Assembly: GCF_014646255.1 (NCBI RefSeq)
Contig: NZ_BMNC01000001.1
Coordinates: forward strand, 809,366-873,365
Source: Lentzea pudingi
GTDB lineage: Bacteria > Actinomycetota > Actinomycetes > Mycobacteriales > Pseudonocardiaceae
Reading direction: 5' to 3'
DNA: 64,000 bases
Position numbers and translations under genes: made by a program. Below, in pieces: positions 29,525-37,918 of this stretch; position 1 is the first letter of the stretch; every line of letters starts with the position of its first letter. The notes below the pieces were generated by a model that searched no databases, was not told the DNA's origin, and saw only the letters and a list, made by a program, of their open reading frames with translations.

Positions 29525-31009
29525 GTGAAATCACTACTTTTGACGGCCGCGCTGGTCATCGGACTGGCGCCGGCCGCGCTGGCGGCCGAAGAGGCGCAGA
29601 CGCCTGCTCTGTCCTGGCAGGACTGCCAGGACGGGTTCCAGTGCTCGACGGCGAAGGTGCCGCTGGACCACGACCAGCCCTACGGCGCGAAGATCGACCT
29701 CGCGCTGATCAGGCTGCCCGCGACCGACCCGGCGAAGCGGATCGGCTCGTTGTTCGTGAACTTCGGCGGGCCCGGTGCGTCCGGTGTGGACAGACTGCGG
29801 GCGCGCGGCAAGTGGGAATGGCTGTTCTCGTCCGAGCTGCGGTCGCGGTTCGACGTGGTGTCGTGGGACCAGCGCGGCATCGGCCGGTCGGCGACGGTGC
29901 GGTGCTTCGACAGCGTCGAGGAGCAGCAGGCGTTCCTCAACTCCATCCCGGTCTACCCGGACACCGCGGCGCAGGAGCCCGCGTTCTTCGACAGCTACCG
30001 CGAGTTCGTGCGGCGGTGTGAGGCCAAGTCCGGCGACCTGCTCGACCACGTCTCGTCCGCCAACACGGCTCGTGATCTCGACCTGCTGCGCAAGGCCGTG
30101 GGCGACAAGAAGCTGACGTACCACGGCATTTCGTACGGCACGCACCTCGGCGCGATCTACGCGAACATGTTCCCGGACAAGGTGCGCGCGCTCGCGTTCG
30201 ACGGCTCGCTCGACTTCATCGGCAACGCCACCGGGCACGGTGACCAGGGCAGGACCGTGCCGCTGGACACCCGCCAGGACGTGCCGCGCGGTGTCGCCGA
30301 GACGTTCGACCAGTTCCTGAAGCTGTGTGCGGCACCGGGCGCCCAGTGCGCGTTCGCCGGCGGCGACCTGAAGCAGAAGTGGGCGGACCTCGTCGCACGG
30401 GTGACGGCGTCCCCGGTCACCACGCCGGACGGGCGGTTCGACCGCGTCTCGCTGATCACCACCGTGTGGGACTCGCTCGCGCAGCCGGACACCTGGCAGG
30501 ACCTGGCCCGCGTGCTGCAGGGCGTCTGGGAGGCACCGGCCTCGCTGACGGCGTCCGCCGCCGACTACACCTCGAACCGGTTTGAGGCCTTCAACGCCGT
30601 GCAGTGCTCGGACAGCGACTTCCCGCGTGACGCGGCCACGTACACGAAGTACGGCAAGAGCGAGGACCAGCGCGTGCCGTACTGGGGCCGGGCCGTGGTG
30701 TTCGACATGATGGCCTGCGCGTTCTGGCAGGGCCGTGACGACGACCGCTACACCGGCCCGTGGAACCGCTGGACGTCGGCGCCGATCCTGTTCATCAACA
30801 GCAGGTTCGACCCGTCGACGCCGTTGCACGGTGCTCGTGACGGTGCCGCGGAGATGGCCCGCACGGGGTTCCTGACCGTCGAGGGGTACGGGCACACCTC
30901 CATGTACGTGCGCAGCGCGTGCGCGGAGAAGGCGAAGCGGGAGTACCTGTTCACCGGTGTGCTGCCTGCTCAGAAGACGTGCGGCATCGACAAGTCGCCG
31001 TTCGCCTGA
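29525..31009 (+). CDS. Secreted alpha/beta hydrolase (tripeptidyl aminopeptidase-like)
   Basis: 494 aa with a Sec-type leader (KSLLLTAALVIGLAPAALAA). Nucleophile Ser in GISYGTHLG, oxyanion region FVNFGGPGASG, catalytic Asp and His in SRFDPSTP and GHTSMYV. C-terminal TAP-like domain present. Peptidases of this family remove N-terminal tripeptides outside the cell. GTG start; a TTGACA at 29447-29452 may be its -35. Not obviously part of the sterol regulon: no KstR box precedes it. Confidence 0.86.
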   Translation: MKSLLLTAALVIGLAPAALAAEEAQTPALSWQDCQDGFQCSTAKVPLDHDQPYGAKIDLALIRLPATDPAKRIGSLFVNFGGPGASGVDRLRARGKWEWLFSSELRSRFDVVSWDQRGIGRSATVRCFDSVEEQQAFLNSIPVYPDTAAQEPAFFDSYREFVRRCEAKSGDLLDHVSSANTARDLDLLRKAVGDKKLTYHGISYGTHLGAIYANMFPDKVRALAFDGSLDFIGNATGHGDQGRTVPLDTRQDVPRGVAETFDQFLKLCAAPGAQCAFAGGDLKQKWADLVARVTASPVTTPDGRFDRVSLITTVWDSLAQPDTWQDLARVLQGVWEAPASLTASAADYTSNRFEAFNAVQCSDSDFPRDAATYTKYGKSEDQRVPYWGRAVVFDMMACAFWQGRDDDRYTGPWNRWTSAPILFINSRFDPSTPLHGARDGAAEMARTGFLTVEGYGHTSMYVRSACAEKAKREYLFTGVLPAQKTCGIDKSPFA

Positions 31010-31015
31010 GACTTC

Positions 31016-31046
31016 GGAGGGCCTCACCTCGCTGGTGGGGCCCTCC
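31016..31046 (+). terminator. Intrinsic terminator hairpin
   Basis: A 13-bp stem with one mismatch (31016-31028 with 31034-31046) and a 5-base TCGCT loop, six bases after the hydrolase stop. No strong T run follows, as usual in high-GC actinobacteria. Confidence 0.75.
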
Positions 31047-31068
31047 GGGGTGACCTACCTTGGGTTTC

Positions 31069-32181
31069 ATGCTGAACCCGCTGAGTCAGGTGTCCTTGGA
31101 ACGGTTGCGGCGGCGCACGAGCGTGAAGTGGCGGCAGTTCCCGGACGACGTGCTCCCGCTGTGGGTGGCCGAGATGGACGTCGACCCGGCCGAGCCGATC
31201 AAGCAGGCCCTCGTCGACGCCCTGGAACTGGGCGACACCGGTTATCCGGCCGGGACCGCCTACCAGGAGGCGCTCGCGGCGTTCGCACGAGAACGTTGGG
31301 GCTGGGACCTGCCCGTGGAACGCGCGGCGCTCGTGTCCGACGTGATGCTCGGCGCCGTCGAGCTGATCAAGCTGGTGTCCGGGCCCGGCGACCCGGTGAT
31401 CGTCAGCCCGCCGGTGTACCCGCCGTTCTACCTGTTCGTCCGGAGCCTGGGGCGCGCCGTCATCGAGGCACCGCTGACGAACGGGCGCCTCGACCTCGGC
31501 GTGATCGAGCGGACGTTCCGGCACGTCAAGGCCGACCGCCCGGTGTACCTGCTGTGCAACCCGCAGAACCCGACCGGCACCGTCCACACCGCGGGGGAGC
31601 TGACGGCACTCGCCGAGCTGGCCAGGACGTACGGCGTCCGCGTGATCGCCGACGAGATCCACGCGCCGCTCGTCTCCAGGAGCGCCCGGTTCGTGCCGTA
31701 CCTGAGCGTCGACGACCAGGGGATGTGCCTGATGTCCGCGTCGAAGGGCTGGAACCTGGCGGCGATGCGCGCGGCGGTGGCGGTCGCGAACACCGACGAC
31801 CTCGCGAGGCTGCCCGAGGAGGTCAGCCACGGACCGAGCCACTTCGGCACGATCGCGCACGCCGCCGCGTTCACGCACGGCGGCGAGTGGCTCGACGCCC
31901 TGCTCGACGGCCTCGACGAGAACCGGAAGCTCCTCAAGACCCTGCTCACCGAGCACCTGCCCGAGATCGGCTACGAACCCTCCGAGGCGACCTTTCTGGC
32001 CTGGCTCGACTGCCGGGCCATCAGCGACGACCCGGCCGCGTTCTTCGTCGAACGGGGCAAGGTGGCGCTGATGTCGGGCCGGGAGTTCGGCAGTGGGGGA
32101 GAGGGCCACGTCAGGTTCAACCTCGGCACGTCGCCCGAGATCATCACCGAGGCCGTGCGCCGGATGGCTGCCAGCCGCTGA
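31069..32181 (+). CDS. MalY/PatB-type PLP-dependent aminotransferase (cystathionine beta-lyase family)
   Basis: 370-aa fold-type I PLP enzyme. The family hallmark PLWVAEMDVDPAEP stands near residue 30, LLCNPQNPTGT and ADEIHAPL follow, and the PLP Lys lies in MSASKGWNLAAM. PatB/MalY proteins are C-S beta-lyases that release a thiol, pyruvate and ammonia from cysteine S-conjugates. ATG at 31069 is used rather than a TTG nine bases earlier. Precedes the ABC transporter genes by 67 bases and may share a transcript with them. Confidence 0.82.
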   Translation: MLNPLSQVSLERLRRRTSVKWRQFPDDVLPLWVAEMDVDPAEPIKQALVDALELGDTGYPAGTAYQEALAAFARERWGWDLPVERAALVSDVMLGAVELIKLVSGPGDPVIVSPPVYPPFYLFVRSLGRAVIEAPLTNGRLDLGVIERTFRHVKADRPVYLLCNPQNPTGTVHTAGELTALAELARTYGVRVIADEIHAPLVSRSARFVPYLSVDDQGMCLMSASKGWNLAAMRAAVAVANTDDLARLPEEVSHGPSHFGTIAHAAAFTHGGEWLDALLDGLDENRKLLKTLLTEHLPEIGYEPSEATFLAWLDCRAISDDPAAFFVERGKVALMSGREFGSGGEGHVRFNLGTSPEIITEAVRRMAASR

Positions 32182-32248
32182 CAGCGCTCTGCCAGCGGCC
32201 TGCCAGCGCGGCGGCGCACAGTTCCCCCGGGAGACACAGGGAGGAACG

Positions 32249-33199
32249 ATGGCACTCGCGATCAGGGCTGAAGGCCTGGTCAAGCACTACGGGGAGACCA
32301 AGGCGCTGGACGGCGTCGACCTCGAGGTGCCGGAGGGGAAGGTCGTGGGTGTGCTCGGGCCGAACGGCGCGGGCAAGACCACGGCGGTGCGGGTGCTGGC
32401 CACGTTGCTGCGCCCGGACGCGGGGCACGCCACGGTCCACGGGCACGACGTGCTCAAGGACCCGAGGGCGGTCCGGTCGCTGATCGGCCTGACCGGGCAG
32501 TACGCGTCGGTGGACGAGGACCTCTCCGGCACGGAGAACCTCGTGCTGCTGGCCCGTCTGCTGGACCACTCCCGTGCGGGGGCGCGAGCGAAGGCGGCGG
32601 AGCTGCTCGAGCGGTTCGAGCTCACCGACGCCGCCGGACGGGCCGCCAAGACGTACTCGGGAGGCATGCGCCGGCGGCTCGACCTCGCGGCCAGCCTCGT
32701 CGGCAACCCGTCCGTGCTCTACCTGGACGAACCGACCACGGGGCTGGACCCGCACGCCCGCAACGAGGTGTGGGCGGTGGTGCGCAAGCTCGTCGCGAAC
32801 GGCGTGACGGTCCTGCTCACCACGCAGTACCTGGAGGAGGCTGACCAGCTCGCCGACTCGATCACCGTGTTCGACCACGGTCGCGTCGTGGCCGAGGGCC
32901 GGCCGGACGAGCTGAAGCGGCGCGTGGGCGGGCAGACGCTGCAGGTGCGGCCGACGTCGATGCGCGACCTCGACGTGGTGTACCGGATCCTCGGCGACCT
33001 GACCGGGGCGCGCCCGACCCGTGACGACGACACGGGGTTGCTGACGGCGCCGGTGAACGACCCGGTGCTGCTGTCCACTTTGGTCCGCAAGCTCGACGAG
33101 GCCGGCATCACCGCGGACGAACTGGCGTTGCGGCTGCCCTCGCTCGACGAGGTCTTCCTCGCGCTCACCGGCAAGCAGACCGAAGGGAGCCTGGCATGA
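32249..33199 (+). CDS. DrrA-type ABC transporter ATP-binding protein
   Basis: 316-aa ATPase of the daunorubicin-resistance (DrrA) family. Walker A GPNGAGKTT, Q-loop LTGQYASVDEDL, signature TYSGGMRRRLDLA, Walker B VLYLDEPTTGLDP and switch His replaced in LLTTQYLEEADQLAD are in order; the His of the H-loop appears as Gln, normal in this subfamily. The C-terminal DUF4162-like part ends SLDEVFLALTGKQTEG. Good RBS GGGAGGAA. Pairs with the permease (ATGA overlap). Probably exports a hydrophobic drug or lipid. Confidence 0.9.
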   Translation: MALAIRAEGLVKHYGETKALDGVDLEVPEGKVVGVLGPNGAGKTTAVRVLATLLRPDAGHATVHGHDVLKDPRAVRSLIGLTGQYASVDEDLSGTENLVLLARLLDHSRAGARAKAAELLERFELTDAAGRAAKTYSGGMRRRLDLAASLVGNPSVLYLDEPTTGLDPHARNEVWAVVRKLVANGVTVLLTTQYLEEADQLADSITVFDHGRVVAEGRPDELKRRVGGQTLQVRPTSMRDLDVVYRILGDLTGARPTRDDDTGLLTAPVNDPVLLSTLVRKLDEAGITADELALRLPSLDEVFLALTGKQTEGSLA

Positions 33200-33969
33200 G
33201 CACCATCGCGTTGGACAGGGGCATGCGCCACGGCTTCTCCTTGGCCTGGCGGGGAATTCTCAAGATCCGCAAGAACCCCGAGCAGCTGATGGACGTCACG
33301 CTCGCGCCGATCATCTTCCTGGTGATGTTCACCTACCTGTTCGGTGGCGCGCTCGCCGGCAGCACGGACAGCTACCTGCAGATGCTGGTGCCGGGCATCA
33401 TGGTGATGAACATCCTGCAGGCCAGCATGACCGCAGGCGTGCAGATGAACACGGACGTCTCCAAGGGCGTGTTCGACCGGTTCCGCTCGATGCCCATCGC
33501 GCGCTCGGCGCCGTTGGTCGGGGCGGTGCTCGCGGACATCGTGCGGTACGTCGTGTGCATCGTCGTGCTGCTCGTGGTCGCCACGATCATGGGCTTCCGG
33601 ATCCAGACCGGACCGGTCGAGCTGCTCATCGCGGCCGGGCTCACGATCGCGTTCGGGCTGTGCTTCTGCTGGGCGTCGGTGTTCGTGGGCATGCTGCTCA
33701 AGACGCCGCAGGCCGTGCAGGGCATGATGTTCGTGCTGATCATGCCGTTGACGTTCGGCAGCAACGTGTTCGTCGGCACCTCGACGATGCCGGGCTGGCT
33801 CAAGGCGTGGGCGGACATCAGCCCCGTCAGCCTGCTCTCGGACGCGCTGCGCGGGCTGCTCAACGGCGGCGCGATCGCCGGGCCGCTTACCGGATCGCTG
33901 ATCTGGATGGCCGGCGCGGTCGCGGTGTTCTTCCCGCTGGCGATGTGGGCGTACCGCAAGCGCGTGTGA
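33196..33969 (+). CDS. DrrB-type ABC transporter permease
   Basis: 257 aa, ABC-2 type membrane protein with six predicted hydrophobic stretches, beginning after a KIRKNPEQLMDVTLAPIIFLVMFTYLFGG amphipathic/first TM segment and including the conserved FDRFRSMPIARSAPLVG loop. Works with the ATPase before it as an exporter. No biosynthetic cluster adjoins, so substrate is unknown. Followed by a strong bidirectional hairpin. Confidence 0.9.
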   Translation: MSTIALDRGMRHGFSLAWRGILKIRKNPEQLMDVTLAPIIFLVMFTYLFGGALAGSTDSYLQMLVPGIMVMNILQASMTAGVQMNTDVSKGVFDRFRSMPIARSAPLVGAVLADIVRYVVCIVVLLVVATIMGFRIQTGPVELLIAAGLTIAFGLCFCWASVFVGMLLKTPQAVQGMMFVLIMPLTFGSNVFVGTSTMPGWLKAWADISPVSLLSDALRGLLNGGAIAGPLTGSLIWMAGAVAVFFPLAMWAYRKRV

Positions 33970-33978
33970 CCACTTTCG

Positions 33979-34009
33979 GAGGCGGGCCTCAGCTGCTGAG
34001 GCCCGCCTC
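33979..34009. terminator. Bidirectional terminator hairpin
   Basis: A perfect 14-bp inverted repeat (33979-33992 with 33996-34009) around CTG, between the permease stop (33969) and covering the stop of the convergent SARP gene (33989). Flanked by T-rich stretches on neither side. Confidence 0.75.
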
Positions 34010-37000
34010 TTCACGTATCCGTTGCAGCGCCTCGGCTTTGGTGATCGTCAGTCTTTCCGGCTCGCCGAGCTCGGCGACGAGGCGCCGCACGTCCGGGTCG
34101 CCCATGTCGAGGCGGCCGCGGATGAGCTGGGCGAGCGCGAGCACCCGCACGGTCGCATCGGCGTCACCCTGCGCGTGGCGGACGAGTGCCAGCAGTTCAG
34201 CGACCATCGCGAGGTCCGGCATGTCACCGCGTTCCGACGTTGTCCGGATGGCCACCCCGGCAAACGCCGCGGCGTCGTCGAACCGGCCGTCGGCGATCGC
34301 GATGCGGGCGTCGAGCATGGCCACCCACTCGGTGATGAACGACCCGAGCACGGACGACGTGGTGGCGCGCTGCTTGAACTTGGTGCTCAGCGCGCGTGCC
34401 TGTTCGACCCTGCCCGCGCGCAGCTCCACCTCGGCCTTCGCGTAGTCGAGCATCGTGGACAGCTGGTCGTTGCCGACGCCGCGGACGAACTCCTCTGCGG
34501 CGGCCACCTCGCGTGCGGCCGCGGTGTGGTCGCCCATCCGCGCGTACTCCACCGCGAGCCGCCACCGCTGCTGCACGGCGTCGTCCTGCGACCGCAGCTC
34601 CGTCGCCACGGCCAGCCCGCGTTCGTACAGGTCGATCGCCGCCTGGTTGTCCCCGGTGTGCGAGACGAACGCGGCCTTCATGCCCAGCGTCATCGCCGAG
34701 CCCCAGCGGTCTCCGATGGCCGTGAACTGGTCGTACGCACGGTCACGGGCCCGTTCGGCGCCGTCGAGATCCCCCTCGTCGACCAGCATGAAGCTGAGCG
34801 CCCACTCCGCGCCCGCCCGCGCCCACGGGTCCTCGCTCGCCGCGGCCCGCCGCACCTCACGCCGTGCGAGCTCGAAGTTCTGGCTGAGGAACGCGAGCAT
34901 CGGCAACGCGATCGCGAGCGACGGGTACTTCTGGACGGCACCGCTGTCCACGCACCGGTCGATGACGGCCGCGGCCTCCACCGCGTCCGTCACGCCCGGC
35001 ACCGCGGCCATGATGAGCTGCATCGCCCGGAACGTCGCGAACCGGTCCGGCGGCAGCAGATCGCCGAGCGCGAGCACGTCGCGCACCGACATCTCCGCGC
35101 GTTCGTTGTCGCCCTTGACCAGCCAGTACCAGAACGTGGCGCCGAGCAGGTCCGCCGCCAGCTCGACCTCGCGGTCGTCGATCGCCCCGCGCAACGCGGC
35201 CACGACGTTGTCCTGCTCCGCCTCGTAGACGTCGATCGCCTCGAGCTGGCGCGCGGTGCGGGTGAGCGGCTCCCACCGTTCGGTCAGCTCGCGGTAGTAG
35301 TGCCGGAACCGGCCGACGACCTCCCGCTTCTCAACGGAGGCGTTGAGCTGCTCGTCGGCGCAGACCCTGATCGTCTCCAGCATCCGGTACCGCGGTTCGC
35401 CGTCGAGCTCGACGACGTCCACGATGGACTTCTCGACCAGGGACGTGAGCACGTAGAACGAGTCCGGCAGGCAGACCGCCTCGATCGCGGCGAGGTCGGC
35501 GCCGGCGGGGAACACCGCGAGCCGCCGGGCGAGCCGCAGCTCCTCGTCCGTCAGCAGGTCCCAGCTCCACTCGACCACCGCGCGCAACGTGCGCTGGCGC
35601 GGCAGCGCGGTGCGGCTGCCCGAGGTGAGCAGCCGGAACCGGTCGTCCAGGCGCTGGGTGATCTGCCGGACCGTCATCGACCGCAGCCGTGCCGCCGCCA
35701 GTTCCAGCGCGAGCGGCATGCCGTCGAGCCGGCGGCAGATCAGCCGCACGTCGTCCACAGTGGACTCGTCGAGCCGGAAGCCGGGCTTCACCGCGCTCGC
35801 CCGGTCGAGGAACAACCGCACGGCACCGAACCCGGACACGTCCGCCTGCCCGTCCGGCACGGCGAGAGGACCGATGGGGCACAACGACTCGCCGTCGATC
35901 GCGAGCGGTTCCCTGCTGGTCGCGAGCACGCGGAGGTTCGGCACCCGGCGCAGCAGCTCGGTGGTGAACTCGGCCGCCGCGCCGATGAGGTGCTCGCAGT
36001 TGTCCAGCACCAGCAACGACTCCCCGGCACCGAGCACCTCGGCGATCCGGTTCATGCCCTCGCTGGCCCGCCGCCGCGGGTCCCCGGCGAACGTCACCTC
36101 GAACGCGCTGAGCACCGCACCGGCCAGGTCCTCCGCCGCCCGGATTCCGGCCAGCGCCGCGAACCACACACGACCCTTGGCGTGCAACGGATGCCGTGCC
36201 GCGACCTCGGTGGCGAGCCGGGTCTTGCCCGCACCGCCCGGCCCGACCAGCGTCACCAGCCGGACCTGTCCGAGCAGCCCGGAGATCTCCGCGACCTCGG
36301 CCTCCCGCCCCACGAAGCTGGTGAGCCGCACCGGCAACCGGTCGGCCACCGCCCGCGGCCCGAGCTCACCGCGCAACGCCGCCAGGTGCACGTCCTGCAG
36401 CTCCTGCGACGGATCCACACCCAGCTCGTCGGCCAGCCTGCCGCGCACCTCGGCGTAGACGCGCAGCGCGTCGGACTGCCTGCCCTGCGCGCACAACGCC
36501 CGCATCAGCAGGCCTGCCAGCCGCTCCCTGAGCGGGTGCTTCTCGTGCAGCGCCGTCAGCGCGGCGACGTCCAGCTCGCCCCGGTCTTCCTCGACGGACA
36601 GACGTGCCTCTTCGAGCCGTGCGGCGGTCGGCGCGGCGAACGGCGCCTCCCGCACGTCGGCCAGCGCGTCCCCCCGCCACAGCGCGAGCGCCTCGTCGAG
36701 CCGCCCGGCGGCGCGCAGCCGTTCGAACCGGAAGACGTCGACGTCCTCGGTCGCCACGCCCAGCCGGTACCCGCCCGGCTCCAGCGCGACGGGACACACC
36801 TTGCGCAGCCTCGACACGAGCGACTGGAGCGCGTTGACGGCGTCGGCCGGCGGCTGCTCACCCCACAGGTCGTCGATCAGCGTCGTTGTCGGCACCGGGC
36901 GGCCGGGGTCGAGCGCGAGGCGGGCGACGAGCATGCGGACGCGGGCACCACCGATGTCGACCGGTGTGCCGTCCTCGGTCTCGACGGTCGTCGGGCCCAG

Positions 37001-37015
37001 CAAAACCACGCGCAC
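33989..37015 (-). CDS. SARP/BTAD-AAA-TPR transcriptional regulator (AfsR-like)
   Basis: 1008 aa in three parts. An OmpR-type winged helix of the SARP class (residues about 1-95, RVVLLGPTTVETEDG then DDLWGEQPPADAVNALQSLVSRLRK), a BTAD domain (about 95-240, ending ELGVDPSQELQDVHLAALRGE), an NB-ARC-type ATPase (Walker A VGPGGAGKTRLA near 275, Walker B LLVLDNCEHL, RxxR as TSREPLAI), and then about 500 residues of helical TPR-like repeats. Such proteins activate secondary-metabolite or stress genes. GTG start at 37015 follows the likeness (VRVVLLGP). Target genes unknown; convergent to drrAB. Confidence 0.86.
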   Translation of the reverse strand: MRVVLLGPTTVETEDGTPVDIGGARVRMLVARLALDPGRPVPTTTLIDDLWGEQPPADAVNALQSLVSRLRKVCPVALEPGGYRLGVATEDVDVFRFERLRAAGRLDEALALWRGDALADVREAPFAAPTAARLEEARLSVEEDRGELDVAALTALHEKHPLRERLAGLLMRALCAQGRQSDALRVYAEVRGRLADELGVDPSQELQDVHLAALRGELGPRAVADRLPVRLTSFVGREAEVAEISGLLGQVRLVTLVGPGGAGKTRLATEVAARHPLHAKGRVWFAALAGIRAAEDLAGAVLSAFEVTFAGDPRRRASEGMNRIAEVLGAGESLLVLDNCEHLIGAAAEFTTELLRRVPNLRVLATSREPLAIDGESLCPIGPLAVPDGQADVSGFGAVRLFLDRASAVKPGFRLDESTVDDVRLICRRLDGMPLALELAAARLRSMTVRQITQRLDDRFRLLTSGSRTALPRQRTLRAVVEWSWDLLTDEELRLARRLAVFPAGADLAAIEAVCLPDSFYVLTSLVEKSIVDVVELDGEPRYRMLETIRVCADEQLNASVEKREVVGRFRHYYRELTERWEPLTRTARQLEAIDVYEAEQDNVVAALRGAIDDREVELAADLLGATFWYWLVKGDNERAEMSVRDVLALGDLLPPDRFATFRAMQLIMAAVPGVTDAVEAAAVIDRCVDSGAVQKYPSLAIALPMLAFLSQNFELARREVRRAAASEDPWARAGAEWALSFMLVDEGDLDGAERARDRAYDQFTAIGDRWGSAMTLGMKAAFVSHTGDNQAAIDLYERGLAVATELRSQDDAVQQRWRLAVEYARMGDHTAAAREVAAAEEFVRGVGNDQLSTMLDYAKAEVELRAGRVEQARALSTKFKQRATTSSVLGSFITEWVAMLDARIAIADGRFDDAAAFAGVAIRTTSERGDMPDLAMVAELLALVRHAQGDADATVRVLALAQLIRGRLDMGDPDVRRLVAELGEPERLTITKAEALQRIREEAGLSS

Positions 37016-37045
37016 GCTTCCAGCTTTCCAGATCACCGGCCGCGA

Positions 37046-37918
37046 TCAGGCGAGAACACCCAGTGCGCGGCCCAGCGCGTCCCTGACCAGCCGCTCGAAC
37101 CCCTCGTCGGTACTGCCGCGCGGCACCCGTTCGGTGAGCATGATCGAGTAGAGGTAGGCCTGGTAGGCGGCCAGCCTGACGCGGGCGGAGTCCGTGAACT
37201 CGAAGCGGTAGCTGTCCAGGAAGTCCGGGTCGTCCTCGATCTCGCCGAACAGCGCGAGCGACACGAACTCCGCGACCGGATCGCCCCAGAACGCCCGCTC
37301 ACCGTCCACGAGCCCGGTGAGCCCGGTGCCGGCGAGGACGTTGCCGTCCCAGAGGTCGAAGTGCACCAGCGCGGGACGTTCCACCTCGTCGAACGCCTTG
37401 GCGTGCCGGGTGAGATCGGTGGTCGGGAGGTCGACGCCGAAGCGTTCGGCGTCGGCCCGCACCGCGTCGAACATCCCGAAGAACGCCCCGGTCCACGTCT
37501 CGTGCAGGCCGAGCTGCGGATAGCCGAAACCGGGCCCGGTGATCCCGTGCACCGCGCGGACGGCGGCTCCGAGCTCGCGACGGACCTGCGGGCGGTCGAC
37601 GTCGGACCGTCCGAAGAGGGGTTCGCCCGGTAGGCACGTGGCCAGGAGCGCCGTGTCGTCCGCGTACACGACCTCCGGCACCGGTGCGACCGCGGACCCG
37701 AGCCGGCAGAACATCGCCTCGGTGCGCATGAGGTGCCGTTCGTAGGTCAGGCCCGGTGGCGCGTCAGGCGCGATCTTGAGCACGAACTCGCCCTCGCGCG
37801 CGGACACCCGGAACACCGAGTTGTAGGTGCCGCCGCCCAACGGGCACGTCGTCACTTCGGTGAGTCCCGCGGCTTCGAGGATTCGCTGCACCCCGGCCAA
37901 TGTAATGATCGAGAGCAT
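37046..37918 (-). CDS. Aminoglycoside phosphotransferase (APH)-family kinase
   Basis: 290 aa. ATP-lid PLGGGTYNSVFRVSAREGEFVLKIAP with the phosphate-binding Lys, the catalytic loop VHFDLWDGNVL, and the metal-binding LVDGERAFWGDP are intact. This family includes antibiotic, choline and CHK-type kinases. The ATG at 37918 overlaps the ATG of the divergent LanC-like gene (37917); a start further in would separate them but cut the first helix. It lies 30 bases upstream of the SARP gene, possibly read together with it. Confidence 0.82.
   Translation of the reverse strand: MLSIITLAGVQRILEAAGLTEVTTCPLGGGTYNSVFRVSAREGEFVLKIAPDAPPGLTYERHLMRTEAMFCRLGSAVAPVPEVVYADDTALLATCLPGEPLFGRSDVDRPQVRRELGAAVRAVHGITGPGFGYPQLGLHETWTGAFFGMFDAVRADAERFGVDLPTTDLTRHAKAFDEVERPALVHFDLWDGNVLAGTGLTGLVDGERAFWGDPVAEFVSLALFGEIEDDPDFLDSYRFEFTDSARVRLAAYQAYLYSIMLTERVPRGSTDEGFERLVRDALGRALGVLA

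Noticed and set aside
32182..32248. Repeated TGCCAGCGG/CTGCCAGCG before the ABC transporter
   Set aside because: Short GC-rich repetition over about 30 bases; no spacing or symmetry like a regulator site.
34022..37633. A 1203-codon open frame on the plus strand
   Set aside because: It is antisense to the SARP regulator with intact domains on the minus strand; the frame is rich in Arg/His/Gln/Gly with no domain, as high-GC shadow frames are.
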